Below, piece by piece: positions 54,626-64,000 of a DNA stretch of 64,000 nucleotides (position 1 is its first letter; the number at the start of each line of letters is the position of its first letter). Location of the stretch: assembly GCF_042477335.2 (NCBI RefSeq), contig NC_091255.1, forward strand, positions 29,118,501 through 29,182,500, read 5' to 3'. The position numbers and the translations under genes were made by a program. This DNA comes from Ovis canadensis (taxonomy: Eukaryota; Chordata; Mammalia; Artiodactyla; Bovidae). The notes beneath the pieces were generated by a model. It worked only from the letters and a program-made list of their open reading frames with translations, was not told the origin of the DNA and did not search any database.

Positions 54626-54755
54626 ACAACAAAAACAACATAAAAAATGTTTGGGTCCTATTTATGCTTCGAAATAGTAATCATTTATCTGGAATTCAAA
54701 TTTACCTGGTTGTCCTACATCTTTATTTGCTAAACCTGACTGCTCTAAATGAAAC

Positions 54756-54840
54756 AGACTTCCCTAGTGGTCTAGTGGTTGAGACACCATGCTTCCACTG
54801 CAGGGGCCACGGGTTCAATCCCTGGTCAGGGAACTAAGAG
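54756..54840 (+). mobile_element. CHR-1-type SINE fragment
   Basis: GACTTCCCTAGTGGTCTAGT head and GGTTCAATCCCTGGTCAGGG B-box, then it stops. Confidence 0.8.
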
Positions 54841-54989
54841 GGAGAGAGAATTGAGCTACTTGGTTGTGTTTGAGAGAGTGGGCTGAGTGCCTTGCAATAT
54901 GATACCTGTTTTTCTATTGTTATTGGTACCTATTTTTCTAATAGCTTCACAGGGTTCCAGCTGAGAGGAAATTACTTTAAGCTGCAGTA

Positions 54990-55432
54990 CTGAGAAAGTT
55001 TTTCCAATAGTCATGTACAGATGTGAGAGCTGGACCATAAAGAAGGCTGAGCATTGAAGAACTGATGCTTTTGAATTGTGCTGGAGAAGACTCTTAAGAA
55101 TCCTTTGGGCTGCAAAGAGATCAAACCAGTCAATCCTAAAGGAAATCAATCATGAATATTCATTGGAAGGATTGATGCTGAAGCTGAAACTCCAATACTT
55201 TGGCCACCTGATGTGAAGAGCCGACTCATTGGATAGACCCTGATGCTGGAAAGATTGAAGGCAAAAGGACAAGGGGGCGACAGAAGATTAGATGGTTGGG
55301 TAATATCACTGACTCAGTGGACATGTATTTGAGCAAACTCCAGGAGAAAGTGGAAGACAGAAGCCTGGCGTGCTGCAGTCATGAGGTTGCAAAGAGTTGG
55401 AAACGACTTAGCAACTCCACAACAACTGAGAA
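54990..55432 (+). mobile_element. Older BovB 3' fragment
   Basis: 'ccaatagtcatgtacagatg', TTTGGCCACCTGATGTGAAG, and the terminus GCAACTCCACAACAACTGAG. Several small deletions compared with the younger copies. Confidence 0.84.
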
Positions 55433-56084
55433 ATTCAGTAAGATTGAATGGAATTGAGATGTCCTCCAGCTAGCTAAACACATAAGAAGTGGGCTGGGAG
55501 CCCGACCCCTTAGGACAGCAGCAGTCCCTTGCAGGCAGGCAGGCATCCATTTTTGCCTGGAAGCAGAGGGATGGATGAATGCAGAGAGCTCAGAAAGATC
55601 TGGAGGCTTGAGATGCCTCCCAAATTCTCTCCCTGTACTCAAGCCTTCTCAGGCCCAGCCAGGCCCTGGCTTTTCTACTTGTTAAAAGGTGTAGCAAGGA
55701 CTAGGGCAAAAAAGATCCCCCAGGAGCAGCCCCTCATGGGGGAGGTAGGTGCTGGCTGAACGCTGACTGGGCCCTTTGCTTTGTACTCAGCCTGCTTATT
55801 CCCAAACAACAGAAGTGCTGCTCAGCCGCCTGGTCAGCCCCATTATGCTCTTGCCAGAAAGTGCTGAGTCCAGGGGCCACCCTGGCCCCATGACCTCACC
55901 CCTCCCGCCCTGGGCCTCATCCTGTGAGGCTCCCTGGGCCCAGAGGCAAGGCCAGGGGATCCAAGCCATTCATAAAGTTCTACTGAGCCTCTATCATGCC
56001 TGGCACGTAGCCCTAGTGTCGAGAAATTCAAGGTTCAAATCAACCACATTACATTTGGGGGTGGTCTCATTCTCCTTAATGTCT
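55433..56084. other. Non-coding single-copy-like sequence
   Basis: Moderately GC-rich with no exon signals I can support. The 203-aa frame at 55776-56387 runs through a SINE and is not a gene. Confidence 0.4.
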
Positions 56085-56308
56085 GGTGTGTATGTGTGTT
56101 CAGTGGCTAAGTCGTGTCTGACTCTTTGGGACCCTTTGCACTGTAGCCCGCCACCCTCTTCTGTCCATGGGATCTCCAGTCAAGAATACCGGAGAGGGTT
56201 GCCAATTCCTCCTCCAGGGCATCTTCCCAACCCAGGGATTGAACCCACATCTCTTGCGTCTCCTACGTTGGCAGGCAGACTCTTTACCACTGTGCCACCT
56301 GGGAAGTC
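56085..56308 (-). mobile_element. Bov-tA SINE with 11-bp target-site duplication
   Basis: Reverse Bov-tA with a TG-rich tail on the left. CCTTAATGTCT flanks it (56074-56084 and 56309-56319). Confidence 0.92.
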
Positions 56309-56461
56309 CCTTAATGTCTTTTATCACCTCCAAATCTTAAAGCCCATCCCACTGGGCAGACAGTTACCCCACCTGTTCATGCAATGAGTGTGTGGACTTA
56401 GAACAGATTTCACAATCCATGTCTGCCATAGATCAACAGTGCACAGAAAATAACACAGAAG

Positions 56462-56665
56462 AGTGAAAACATTAGTCGCTCAGGTGTGTCCATCTCTTTA
56501 CGACCTCATGGACTGTAGTCCAACAGGCTTCTCTGTCCATGGAATTCTCAGACAAGAATACTGGAGTGGGTTGCCATTTCCTTCTCCAGGGGATCTTCCC
56601 AACCCAGGGATCGAACCCAGGTCCAGCATTACAGGGGGATTCTTTACTGTCTGAGCCACCAGGTG
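56462..56665 (-). mobile_element. Bov-tA SINE
   Basis: Reverse Bov-tA: GAGTGAAAACATTAGTCGCT tail side, GTCTGAGCCACCAGG head end. Confidence 0.9.
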
Positions 56666-56741
56666 CTGTTAACATGGAATAGAGAAAAATATTGGGGAAA
56701 AAAAATGCACACACGTGGTCATTTCCAAATTCAAAGAAAAA

Positions 56742-56863
56742 AATTTTGTTTTTTGGCCATGCCTCGCAGTTTGCAGGATCTTAGCTCCCCAGCCAGGGAC
56801 CCAGGCCACGGCAGTGAAATCACAGAGTCCCAACCAGCCCCACTGGCTGTCCAGAAATTCCCC
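56742..56863 (-). mobile_element. CHR-1-type SINE
   Basis: TTTTTTGGCCATGCCTCGCA, CCCCAGCCAGGGACCCAGGC and CCAGAAATTCCCC, reverse-oriented. Short and diverged. Confidence 0.78.
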
Positions 56864-57104
56864 AAAGGAAATATTTTTTACCTGATAAACATCTCTAAAA
56901 TCTTTGCTGCTTGCTCCCACTAATCTTTGTGAGAATCTGGCACAAGATTCCGTCTGATTTGGAACAATCAATAATATAGTTACCATTTATTGATGGCACT
57001 GGGTCCCATCACTGCCCTCAATCACTGCCTTCATTTCCCTTCATCTGACAGCAATGGGTCAAGTAAGTATTATAATCTGACTTAATGTCAGAGAGGCAGG
57101 GTTG

Positions 57105-57330
57105 CCCAGAGGAAAGATTACAGCTTTTGGAGCAGATAGACATACATTCAAGACCCTGTTGAGTTCCCTGGCCCAGAACTTGGCTCCTCAGAACCTCAAT
57201 TAACTCATCAGTAAAATGGGTATCATAATGACCTACTTCACGGGGTTGTTGTGAGGATAAAGGAGGCAGTGTCTGGTTCACAGTAAATGCTTCAGAAGTT
57301 GTAGTTATTGTTATTAAAGATGAAGAAGAG
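57105..57330 (+). mobile_element. MIR SINE
   Basis: CATTCAAGACCCTGTTGAGT, CCTCAATTAACTCATCAGTA, AAATGGGTATCATAATGACC and GGGGTTGTTGTGAGGATAAA are MIR blocks. Confidence 0.85.
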
Positions 57331-57681
57331 AGACCCAAGCTCAGTTTGGGAGAAAGGGATACAAGCTGGTTTGCTCCCTTCATTCCCACTCTTGGAGTCG
57401 GTCTGCCCTGACTTTCCTGGAAAGAGATGGCAGAGGTAATTGGAGCTTGGAGGCCATAATCATCAGGGGACTAGGGAAGCACCAGCTTCAGACAATATCA
57501 GAGGGTGCATCCTATAGAACTTGGTTAAAAACCATATTCAGATGCTATTTGCAAAGTATGGTGGTAGCCCTGGAGGTGGGTGATCCTTCTCTGGCTTCCT
57601 TGAACTTAGGATAATTGAGGAAAACGGATGGAAGACAGGCTGGGGATACTTATAACTGTAGGAAAATTGGATGGATATTTG
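57331..57681. other. Non-coding sequence
   Basis: Nothing recognised. Confidence 0.4.
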
Positions 57682-57780
57682 TAAATTGTTTGCACAGTGA
57701 CCCGCATCATCCCTCTCACAATATTTTTGTTTAAATTGTTTGCACAGTGACCCTCATCATCCCTCTCACAATATTTTTGT
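57682..57780. repeat. 50-bp tandem duplication, two copies
   Basis: 57682-57731 and 57732-57780 match with one difference (57703 G, 57753 T). A recent local duplication in non-repetitive DNA. Confidence 0.92.
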
Positions 57781-57892
57781 TCATGTGTTTGGACTTTTCA
57801 CTCAAACATAAATGCTCCATTTTTTCTTCAAAAATTAAAAATGGGCTAAAAAAATTGATTTCATCAGTCTTCATGGTTCTAACACTTCAATA

Positions 57893-59316
57893 CGGTGTTC
57901 AGTTTAGTTCAGTTCAGTCGCTCAGTCATGTCTGACTCTTTGAGACTCCATGAACTGCAGCGCGCCAGGCCTCCCTGTCCATCACCAACTCCCAGAGTTC
58001 ACTCAAACCCATGTCCATCGAGTCAGTGATGCCATCCAACCATCTCATCCTCTGTCATCCCCTTCTCCTCCTGCCCTCAATCTTTCCCAGCATCAGGGTC
58101 TTTTCAAATGAGTCAGCTTTTCGCATCAGGTGGCCAAAGTATTGGAATTTCGGCTTCAACATCAGTCCTTCCAATGAATACCCAGGACTGATCTCCTTTA
58201 GGATGGACTGGTTGGATCTCCTTGCAGTCCAAGGGACTCTCAAGAGTCTTCTCCAGCACCACAGTTCAAAAGCATCAATTCATCGGCACTCAGCTTTCTT
58301 TATAGTCCAACTCTCACATCCATACATGACCACATAGCCTTGACTAGATGGACTTTGTTGGTAAAGTAATGTCTCTGCTTTTTAATATGCTGTCTAGGTT
58401 GGTCATAACTTTCCTTCCAAGGAGTAAGCATCTTTTAATTTCATGGCTGCAATCACTATCTGCAGTGATTTTGGAGCCCTCCAAAATAAAGTCTGACACT
58501 GTTTCCACTGGTTCCCCATCTATTTCCCATGAAGTGATGGGACCAGATGCCATGATCTTCGTTTTCTGAATGTTGAGCTTTAAGCCAACTTTTTCACTTT
58601 CCTCTTTCACTTTCATCAAGAGGCTCTTTAGTTCTTCTTCACTTTCTCCTATAAGGGTGGTGTCATCTGCATATCTGAGGTTATTGATATTTCTCCTGGC
58701 AATCTTGATTCCAACCTGTGCTTCCTCCAGCCCAGCGTTTCTCATAATGTACTCTGCATATAAGTTAAATAAGCAGGGTGACAATATACAGCCTTGATGT
58801 ACTCCTTTTCCTATTTGGAACCAGTCTGTTGTTCCATGTCCTGTTGTAACTGTTGTTTCCTGACCTGCATACAGATTTCTCAAGAGGCAGGCCATGTGGT
58901 CTGGTATTGCCATCTCTTTCAGAATTTTCCACAGTTTCTTGTGATCCACACAGTCAAAGCCTTTGGCATAGTCAATAAAGCAGAAATAGATGTTTTTCTG
59001 GAACTCTCTTGCTTTTTCCATGATCCAGCAGATGTTGGCAATTTGATCTCTGGTTCCTCTGCCTTTGCTAAAACCAGCTTGAACATCTGGAAGTTCACCG
59101 TTTACGTATTGCTGAAGCCTGGCTTGGAAAATTTTAAGCATTACTTTACTAGCGTGTGAGATAAGTGCAATTGTGCGTTAGTTTGAGCATTCTTTGGCAT
59201 TGCCTTTCTTTGGGATTGGAATGAAAACTGACCTTTTCCAGTCCTGTGGCCACTGCTGTGTTTTCCAAATTTGCTGGCATATTGAGTGCAGCACTTTCAC
59301 AGCATCATCTTTCTTT
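57893..59316 (-). mobile_element. 5'-truncated BovB LINE with long RT frame and 20-bp TSD
   Basis: About 1.42 kb of antisense BovB. The minus-strand frame 58344-59141 (265 aa) keeps the RT core (FIDYAKGFDCVD motif A; LRYADDTTL motif C), and 58055-58243 is part of the C-terminal region after a frame break near 58340. A perfect 20-bp duplication flanks it (57873-57892 and 59317-59336), the longest in the window. It lacks the endonuclease region, so it is not mobile by itself. Confidence 0.95.
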
Positions 59317-59336
59317 ATGGTTCTAACACTTCAATA

Positions 59337-60910
59337 GAGTGTAAAGCTCCCAAATGGAGATGCTGAAAGTGTGTGAAGCACAAAGACAACACAAGCATGT
59401 CAGTTGTGGCTAGAACTGGTAAGGACTATATGTCAGTTTCATCTCTGCCCCCAGAGTCATGTAACCCTGTCATTGGATGTCATTCATTCATTCATTTATT
59501 CAGAACATATTTATTGAGCCAAGATTTTTGTTCAAGGCTGAAGATGCAACAGTGAACAAGTCAGAGCTCTTACCCTGATAAAGGATGGTGTCTAGAGGAA
59601 GAAGCAGATAATTAAGCAATCAGTTTATTTTCAAAAATAGCCTTGTTTTTATAGAAAATATGTCCACATTGTTCAAAACTTGAAAAATACAGCAAAGTAT
59701 ACTATGAAAAGTTTTATCCTATATCCAAGCCCCAAGCTGTGTCTTGTTTCTGTCCTTGGAGCCCAGTATTTCTGGTTTCTACAGCAGTTTCCAAGCGTGC
59801 AATAATCCCACACAATTCAAGCTCCTCTTGAGTTCTTGAATAATTGGTTATTGAAACCCATGCAATAATCAGTAAGTACAGGGTGCCATGAGAGCACTTG
59901 ATGGGGGTACCCAAGCCAGTCCAGGGGTTAAGGAAAGAAAGGCAGAATGAACAAATAAGTGTTTCCCTAGGATCCTCAACTCTGAGGAGGAAGCAAAGGG
60001 AAGCTGAGGAAGAACCTCCAGCCACGAACAGCTGGTGCCTTAAGCCCTTGCACAGCCGCCAGCCAGCCAGCACTTGCTACGATGCTCAAGGCCACTCTAT
60101 CCTTTGCCAGCCATTGATCCAGATGCCATCAGCTAATCACGCAGCAGAAACATCCTAGGGTGGCACATTGTGTTAGCATCAGACCTGTCCACTGGGAATG
60201 TTCCATTAAATCTGCAAATGGATTTTTGGTTCTGAGAAAAGAGGGCTCAGACAAACCCAAGTCACAGGCTGGAGAGATTGGCAGAGGGATTAAGAGAACT
60301 TTACTAGGAAGAGCTTCTTCCTCTTTCCAAGCTGCTGAGATTTTTTATAGTATTCATCACCAGCAAAAGAGTAGGGTGATACGTAATAATAAGCCTACAA
60401 TGCGTCAGGCAGATAGTCTCCATTTTTGGAGGGAGGGGGGCGGTGTTGAGAGAAGGCTGAATGACTTGCCTGGTCACCCACCCAGGGGGTTTAGGATTGG
60501 AACTCACATCTGCCAGGCTCAGAGCCCTCCTCACTCACGGCATCGTCCTGCTCCTCACAGCAGCTACGAGGCCTGAACAAGACATCCTCCCCTTCTACAA
60601 GACACCCTCCACTCCTTCTGGGCAGGCCCCCCAATTACCCCACACTACTCTCACCAGGAGCCCTGAACTTCCAGGGAGAAATCATTTTACCTGTTAGTGT
60701 GTCTTGGGTTTGAGAGACTGCTAAGGGCCAAAAGCAGTATATCAATAGTAAAACAAACACCAAAAAAAAAAAAACCCAAACTTTTTGGCTCCAAATTTTA
60801 AAAAGAAAATTGCAAAATTAAAATGAATAAATATTAAAATAGCACAGCTATAGGGAGCTTCATGTCTACTAGGTGACTATATAATTGAATTCAACTCTTA
60901 CATAGTTATA
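59337..60910. other. Non-coding sequence with old repeats
   Basis: An old repeat with TTCATTCATTTATTCAGAAC lies at about 59490-59620 (L2/MIR age), and a MIR-like tail at about 60330-60520. No exon recognised. Confidence 0.4.
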
Positions 60911-60985
60911 TTGGGTTGGGCAAAAGCTTCATCTGGTTTTTCCGTACCATCTTATGGAAAAACTCAAAATTTTTGTCCAACTCAG
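60911..60985. mobile_element. Mariner-type miniature transposon
   Basis: TTGGGTTGGGCAAAAGCTTC at the left and TTTTTGTCCAACTCAG at the right form imperfect inverted ends around CCGTACCATCTTATGG, with TA on both sides (60909-60910, 60986-60987). This is the layout of ruminant mariner MITEs; no transposase. Confidence 0.8.
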
Positions 60986-61033
60986 TACATATAAATATGA
61001 TATAATAAAGATTTCTGAGCACACAGTGAGCTA

Positions 61034-61057
61034 TTTTCTTTCTTTCTTTCTTTCTTT
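61034..61057. repeat. (TTTC)n microsatellite
   Basis: About five TTTC units. Confidence 0.88.
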
Positions 61058-61447
61058 TTTGGTGAACCACTTAAAAAAAATAGAGTTCAGAATTGTCATA
61101 ATCCTTAATTTTTAAACATCGATAACAAATGTATACCCCGTATGAGAAGGGAGGTGCATTTTGATGTGTTGATATGATATGAGGTCTTAGGAAGATCCTG
61201 GGGTGGCAAGAGGAACCTGGAGAAGAGCAGGGGACAAGAACTCACGCAGACCTGTCCTCACATCCCATCTGCTCTGAGAGCAAGTCCGCAGCAGCAGGGC
61301 CTGCACTGACAGCCTGGCCCACAGCAGCGGGGCCTCCCTGGATTTCTGTATCCCAGGTTTAAACAAAGCCCTGGGGGATGCCCGCCCAGCAGGCTGAGCC
61401 ACCAAAGCTCCGGGATCAGGTGGAACAAAAGCCAAGGGAAAGCAGAG
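61058..61447. other. CRYBA1 5' flanking sequence
   Basis: AT-rich to about 61180, then GC-rich towards the CRYBA1 promoter. Lens enhancer sites may lie here, but I cannot point to one with confidence. Confidence 0.45.
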
Positions 61448-61488
61448 TGCTGACAGGGCCAGAGGCCGCTGGCCACGGGGCTATAAAG
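61448..61488 (+). promoter_or_regulatory. CRYBA1: CRYBA1 core promoter
   Basis: TATAAAG at 61482-61488 predicts a start near 61510-61515, only a few bases before the first ATG (61518). TGCTGAC at 61448-61454, about 60 bp upstream of the predicted start, matches half of a Maf recognition element. Large Maf proteins and Pax6 are known regulators of beta-crystallin promoters; their binding here is inferred. Confidence 0.75.
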
Positions 61489-61517
61489 AACGGGAGCCAC
61501 CGAGGAAGCGGCACCAG

Positions 61518-61548
61518 ATGGAGACCCAGACTGTGCAGCAGGAGCTGG
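61518..61548 (+). CDS. CRYBA1: CRYBA1 exon 1 (beta-A3/A1-crystallin, N-terminus)
   Basis: Encodes METQTVQQEL plus the first base of the next codon, then GTGAGT (donor at 61549). This is the start of beta-A3-crystallin, a structural protein of the lens fibre cell cytoplasm and member of the beta/gamma-crystallin family. These residues form the flexible N-terminal arm, before the first Greek-key motif. The ATG has C at -3 and G at +4, so it is a weak start, and the predicted 5' leader is only about 3-8 bases. Both fit the known leaky scanning to a second start in exon 2. Exons 3-6 lie beyond the window. Identification rests on the joined exon 1-2 peptide matching the known N-terminus. Confidence 0.93.
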
Positions 61549-62029
61549 GTGAGTAAGGCCCTGAGGGGTGCTCTGGTCTTTCCTTTCCTCCCCCTGCCCA
61601 GGACTAGGGCCCCATCTTCCTGCCTTGTGGTCAGAGCCTCTCAGGATGGCTGGAGAAGATTGGGGGACTCTGTGGGGAAGCAGACTTCTCTTGCCACCCC
61701 AAAGGAGTCACTTACATGACCATAACCACTGCCCTAGCCACCACGGCTGGGAGGGGGACTTGGGGGCCCCAGAAATGGGGCACGGAGGGAAGTTGGGGAA
61801 TGGGCAGAGGTAGGAGATGCTTGTTCAGAGGTTCAGAATGGAAAGATACATCACAGAGTTTACATGCATTCGTCCCAGGGTCAATAGCAATCAGAGGGAA
61901 AAGCCATGAATAGCTGTTTTAAGAAAACTGATGCATATGTGTCTGTCTTTCTTCCCTCTCTCCTTGTCCCCTCCCCACTGTCCTTCCTTCCTTTACTCTT
62001 CCTATCATCTTTTCTGTCTACCTTGCCTC

Positions 62030-62430
62030 TATGAGCCTCAATATCCTCATCTGTAAAATAGGGATAATGACAGGGCTTACCTCATAGGTTCACTGTGAAG
62101 ATTAAATGTATTCAGGCAGGTAAAGCATAAAGAACAAGACCTGGCACAGAGTGAATCATGGTTGTGTGTGTGTTAGTTGCTCAGTTGTGTCCAACTCTTT
62201 GGGACCCCAAGGACTATAGCCCACCAGGCTCCTCTGGCCATGGAATTTTCCAGGCAAGAATACTGGAGTGGGTAACCATTCCCTTCTCCAGGGAATCTTC
62301 CCGACCCAGAGATCGAACCCAAGTCTCCTGCATGGCAGACGGATTCTTTACCATCTGAGCCACCAGGGAAACCCTGAGCCATGGTTAAATGTTAGCTATT
62401 ATTATCATCCTCTTTTCTTCCTTACTTTCC
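62030..62430 (+). mobile_element. MIR SINE split by Bov-tA
   Basis: GAGCCTCAATATCCTCATCT, 'tgtaaaatagggataatgac' and, after the SINE, 'aatgttagctattattatca'. Typical MIR. Confidence 0.87.
62164..62374 (-). mobile_element. Bov-tA SINE in CRYBA1 intron 1
   Basis: Reverse Bov-tA with a GTGTGTGTGTTAGTTGCTCA tail side and CCACCAGGGAAACCCT head end. GA(A/G)(T/C)CATGGTT flanks it (about 62153 and 62376). Confidence 0.92.
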
Positions 62431-62879
62431 TTCAATAAGTCTTTCGATGCCACCTGTCCCACTCCTCCAACCCTCACCATCCCAACACGGGTTCAGTGTG
62501 GTCCTCCATCAATCACTCTGGAGACCCAGTCAGTCCCTGCTCCTGAGATGTTCACCCAGGACATATTCAATAGGAACACGGATCAGTGCTGTGATGAGTG
62601 CTGGGAAAGGAGGAAAGAAAGCAAGTTGCCATAGGCTGGGGAAAGCAGCAAAGTCTCGGGAAGCAAGATCGAGGCTGGGTAGGTCTAGAAGACAGAGAGG
62701 CAGGGAGGGAATGGGAGCATGGCCGTGGACAGCTGGTCAGTTTGAGGGCTAGGCAGAGCCAGATCAGAGTGAGACCACGTCTTGGTGATATGAGGGGTCT
62801 GGACCAGGTGGTTGCCAAGGGGTCTATATTGGGGTATGTGAGAATGAGGCAAGGCTATCGCGGGCGCCTGGAGGCAGGC

Positions 62880-63025
62880 AAGAGAATGAGAGCCACGTTT
62901 ATTAAGTGGTCCTGGTATCTGTGCAGTGGTTTATCTGCATCATTGCTTCTCATCCTTATAATAACTCTGCGCATTGAAGTTTTACTGATGCAAAACAACT
63001 GAGGCTCAGCTAGTGAGAGGCAGAG
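62880..63025 (+). mobile_element. MIR-like remnant in CRYBA1 intron 1
   Basis: 'tttatctgcatcattgcttc', CTCATCCTTATAATAACTCT and AACAACTGAGGCTCAGCTAG fit a MIR. Confidence 0.65.
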
Positions 63026-63138
63026 TCTGCACCCCACCCAAAGTCTGTTTATTGGACTTCAAGCCTCTTTCACTTTCACGCGTGCCCTTCATCCCTCACC
63101 CCGGAGGCCATGACACTGGTGTGTATTCTGTCTTCCAG

Positions 63139-63203
63139 AATCCCTTCCAACCACCAAGATGGCTCAAACTAACCCCATGCCGGGGTCTGTGGGGCCATGG
63201 AAG
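63139..63203 (+). CDS. CRYBA1: CRYBA1 exon 2 (contains the beta-A1 start)
   Basis: After acceptor CTTCCAG the exon completes a Glu codon and encodes (E)[21 protein letters not shown]; it ends at 63203 in phase 0 before donor GTAAGC. Exons 1 and 2 join in frame with no stop. The Met codon at 63159-63161 (A at -3, G at +4, strong context) is the start of beta-A1-crystallin, which lacks the 17-residue beta-A3 extension; one mRNA yields both proteins in species studied. The PWK end is where the N-terminal arm meets the first crystallin Greek-key motif, encoded by exon 3 outside the window. Proteolysis of this arm in lens is established knowledge, not visible here. Confidence 0.94.
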
Positions 63204-64000
63204 GTAAGCCCCTCTCCATCACATGGAAAATTGAGGAATCCATCAGGGCAGGGGTTGTGATACAACCTCAGAGTAGGACCCAAAGCTATGCTTTTCCATG
63301 GGACAGTGACCAGCCAGTAAAACATCAGTTTGTAAGGGAAGGGTCCAACCAAAGTCTAGATGCTGTCTCAGGAAGGCTCTCTCAGGATGCTCCCATTTGG
63401 ACAGAAGGATGATCCTGGAAATCCTTGTTGGGTGGGAGATGTTACCTAGTTTTCTAGGTCAACTCTCCTCCATACTGCTAAAGTTATCTTAAAATAGAGC
63501 AGCCCAAGTGGATTATGATGTGGAGAAACTGAGGGCCCAGAAATGAGGATAGACTTGCCATCAGATCCCAAATCAATGATTGGATCATGGTCTCCTCCTG
63601 ACCTCAGCATGAGGCTGACTGTAACCACTGTCTGAAGTGGCCGATCCTCAGCCACTGTTTCCCTCAGCACCCTTAACCTCCTCAGTGGATCAACTCTTAA
63701 GTCTGGTTCACAGTTTTGGGAGCTGTTCTCTAGCCAGGTTCAAGAGTCAATTTCTAGTTCTATGAAAGGGGTTTATCACAACTCTCCCTTAACACATTAG
63801 GTTTCTATAGCAGGTATGGCCGAATAAGCTAAAAGTTAATTCACAGGGAGCCCCTGGAGCTTCCAGAATCCTGGCTTTTGGGCCACACTTATGCAGAAAG
63901 CATGTTGGAATGAGTCCACAAATCCTTGGTATGTCCACAGGGCTAGCTATCATCCCCAGCAGACGATTCCTATCAGAAACCTGGCCCCACACCTCATCCC
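63204..64000 (+). other. CRYBA1: Start of CRYBA1 intron 2
   Basis: Non-coding; no recognised repeat or exon to the window end. No conserved Greek-key exon sequence is found here, so exon 3 lies further right. Confidence 0.8.

Larger units (their letters stand above)
53770..54725. mobile_element. Old palindromic DNA element split three times
   Basis: Left end (GCAGGACATCCCGTTCAGTT, 'aatttcaca') and right end ('tatctggaattcaaatttac', GGTTGTCCTACATC) are inverted relative to each other. Between them lie a Bov-tA dimer, a BovB piece and a CHR-1. Probably a non-autonomous DNA transposon; family not named. Confidence 0.5.
61549..63138 (+). other. CRYBA1: CRYBA1 intron 1
   Basis: About 1.6 kb, phase 1, GT-AG: donor GTGAGTAAGG and acceptor TCTGTCTTCCAG. 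It holds a MIR split by a Bov-tA, and a second MIR near 62880-63025. The overlapping frames here are not genes. Confidence 0.9.

Noticed and set aside
55776-56387. 203-aa plus-strand frame
   Set aside because: Its second half runs through a reverse Bov-tA SINE and its first half has no recognisable domain.
1-64000. tRNA genes suggested by B-box-like GGTTCGATCCC motifs
   Set aside because: Every instance I checked is the head of a Bov-tA or CHR SINE; none has the complete cloverleaf of a functional tRNA.
1-64000. CRISPR-like arrays or prokaryotic operons
   Set aside because: No regularly spaced direct repeats with unique spacers; the window is mammalian nuclear DNA.

Overview
The window is nuclear DNA from a ruminant, most likely a bovid (cattle or a close relative). 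The main evidence is the repeat content. BovB (an RTE-type LINE), Bov-tA and Bov-A2 SINEs and CHR-type tRNA-derived SINEs occur throughout, over a background of older mammalian repeats (L1, L2, MIR, MER5A, MLT1-type LTRs). There is no bacterial or viral genome organisation, and most open reading frames are chance frames or decayed retrotransposon code.

One protein-coding gene is identified with confidence. At the right end, on the + strand, are the promoter and first two coding exons of CRYBA1 (beta-A3/A1-crystallin, a lens structural protein): exon 1 at 61518-61548 and exon 2 at 63139-63203. The exon sequence shows the features behind its known two-protein output: a weak first ATG just downstream of the TATA box and a strong second ATG in exon 2.

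At the left are two CpG islands, about 6930-7560 and 10480-11110. The second has a minus-strand GT splice donor at its edge and looks like a promoter with a non-coding first exon transcribed leftwards. In other mammals, as I recall, the gene upstream of CRYBA1 and divergent from it is MYO18A, so this is probably the MYO18A 5' end. That is inference from synteny; no MYO18A coding exon is visible here.

The roughly 50 kb between (about 11.1-61.4 kb) is intergenic and dominated by nested transposable elements. A full-length but decayed BovB lies at 24995-28173 with 12-bp target-site duplications, and about eleven truncated BovB pieces are scattered on both strands. Several insertions are dated relative to one another by nesting: SINE in SINE in LTR at 46.2-47.5 kb, Bov-A and CHR SINEs inside MER5A at 29.2-29.7 kb, L1 inside MIR at 15.2-15.5 kb.

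The most unusual structures are: (1) a Bov-tA/BovB end-to-end chimera at 18455-19252 inside one shared 12-bp target-site duplication, as expected from reverse-transcriptase template jumping; (2) a 144-bp segment at 39115-39258 copied with one mismatch into a rearranged Bov-tA SINE at 40744-40887; (3) a 59-bp BovB tail with its own target-site duplication at 39854-39912; (4) a 53-bp palindrome in AT-rich DNA at 50697-50749. I found no new gene system. These rearrangements and the unassigned CpG island are the items most worth checking.
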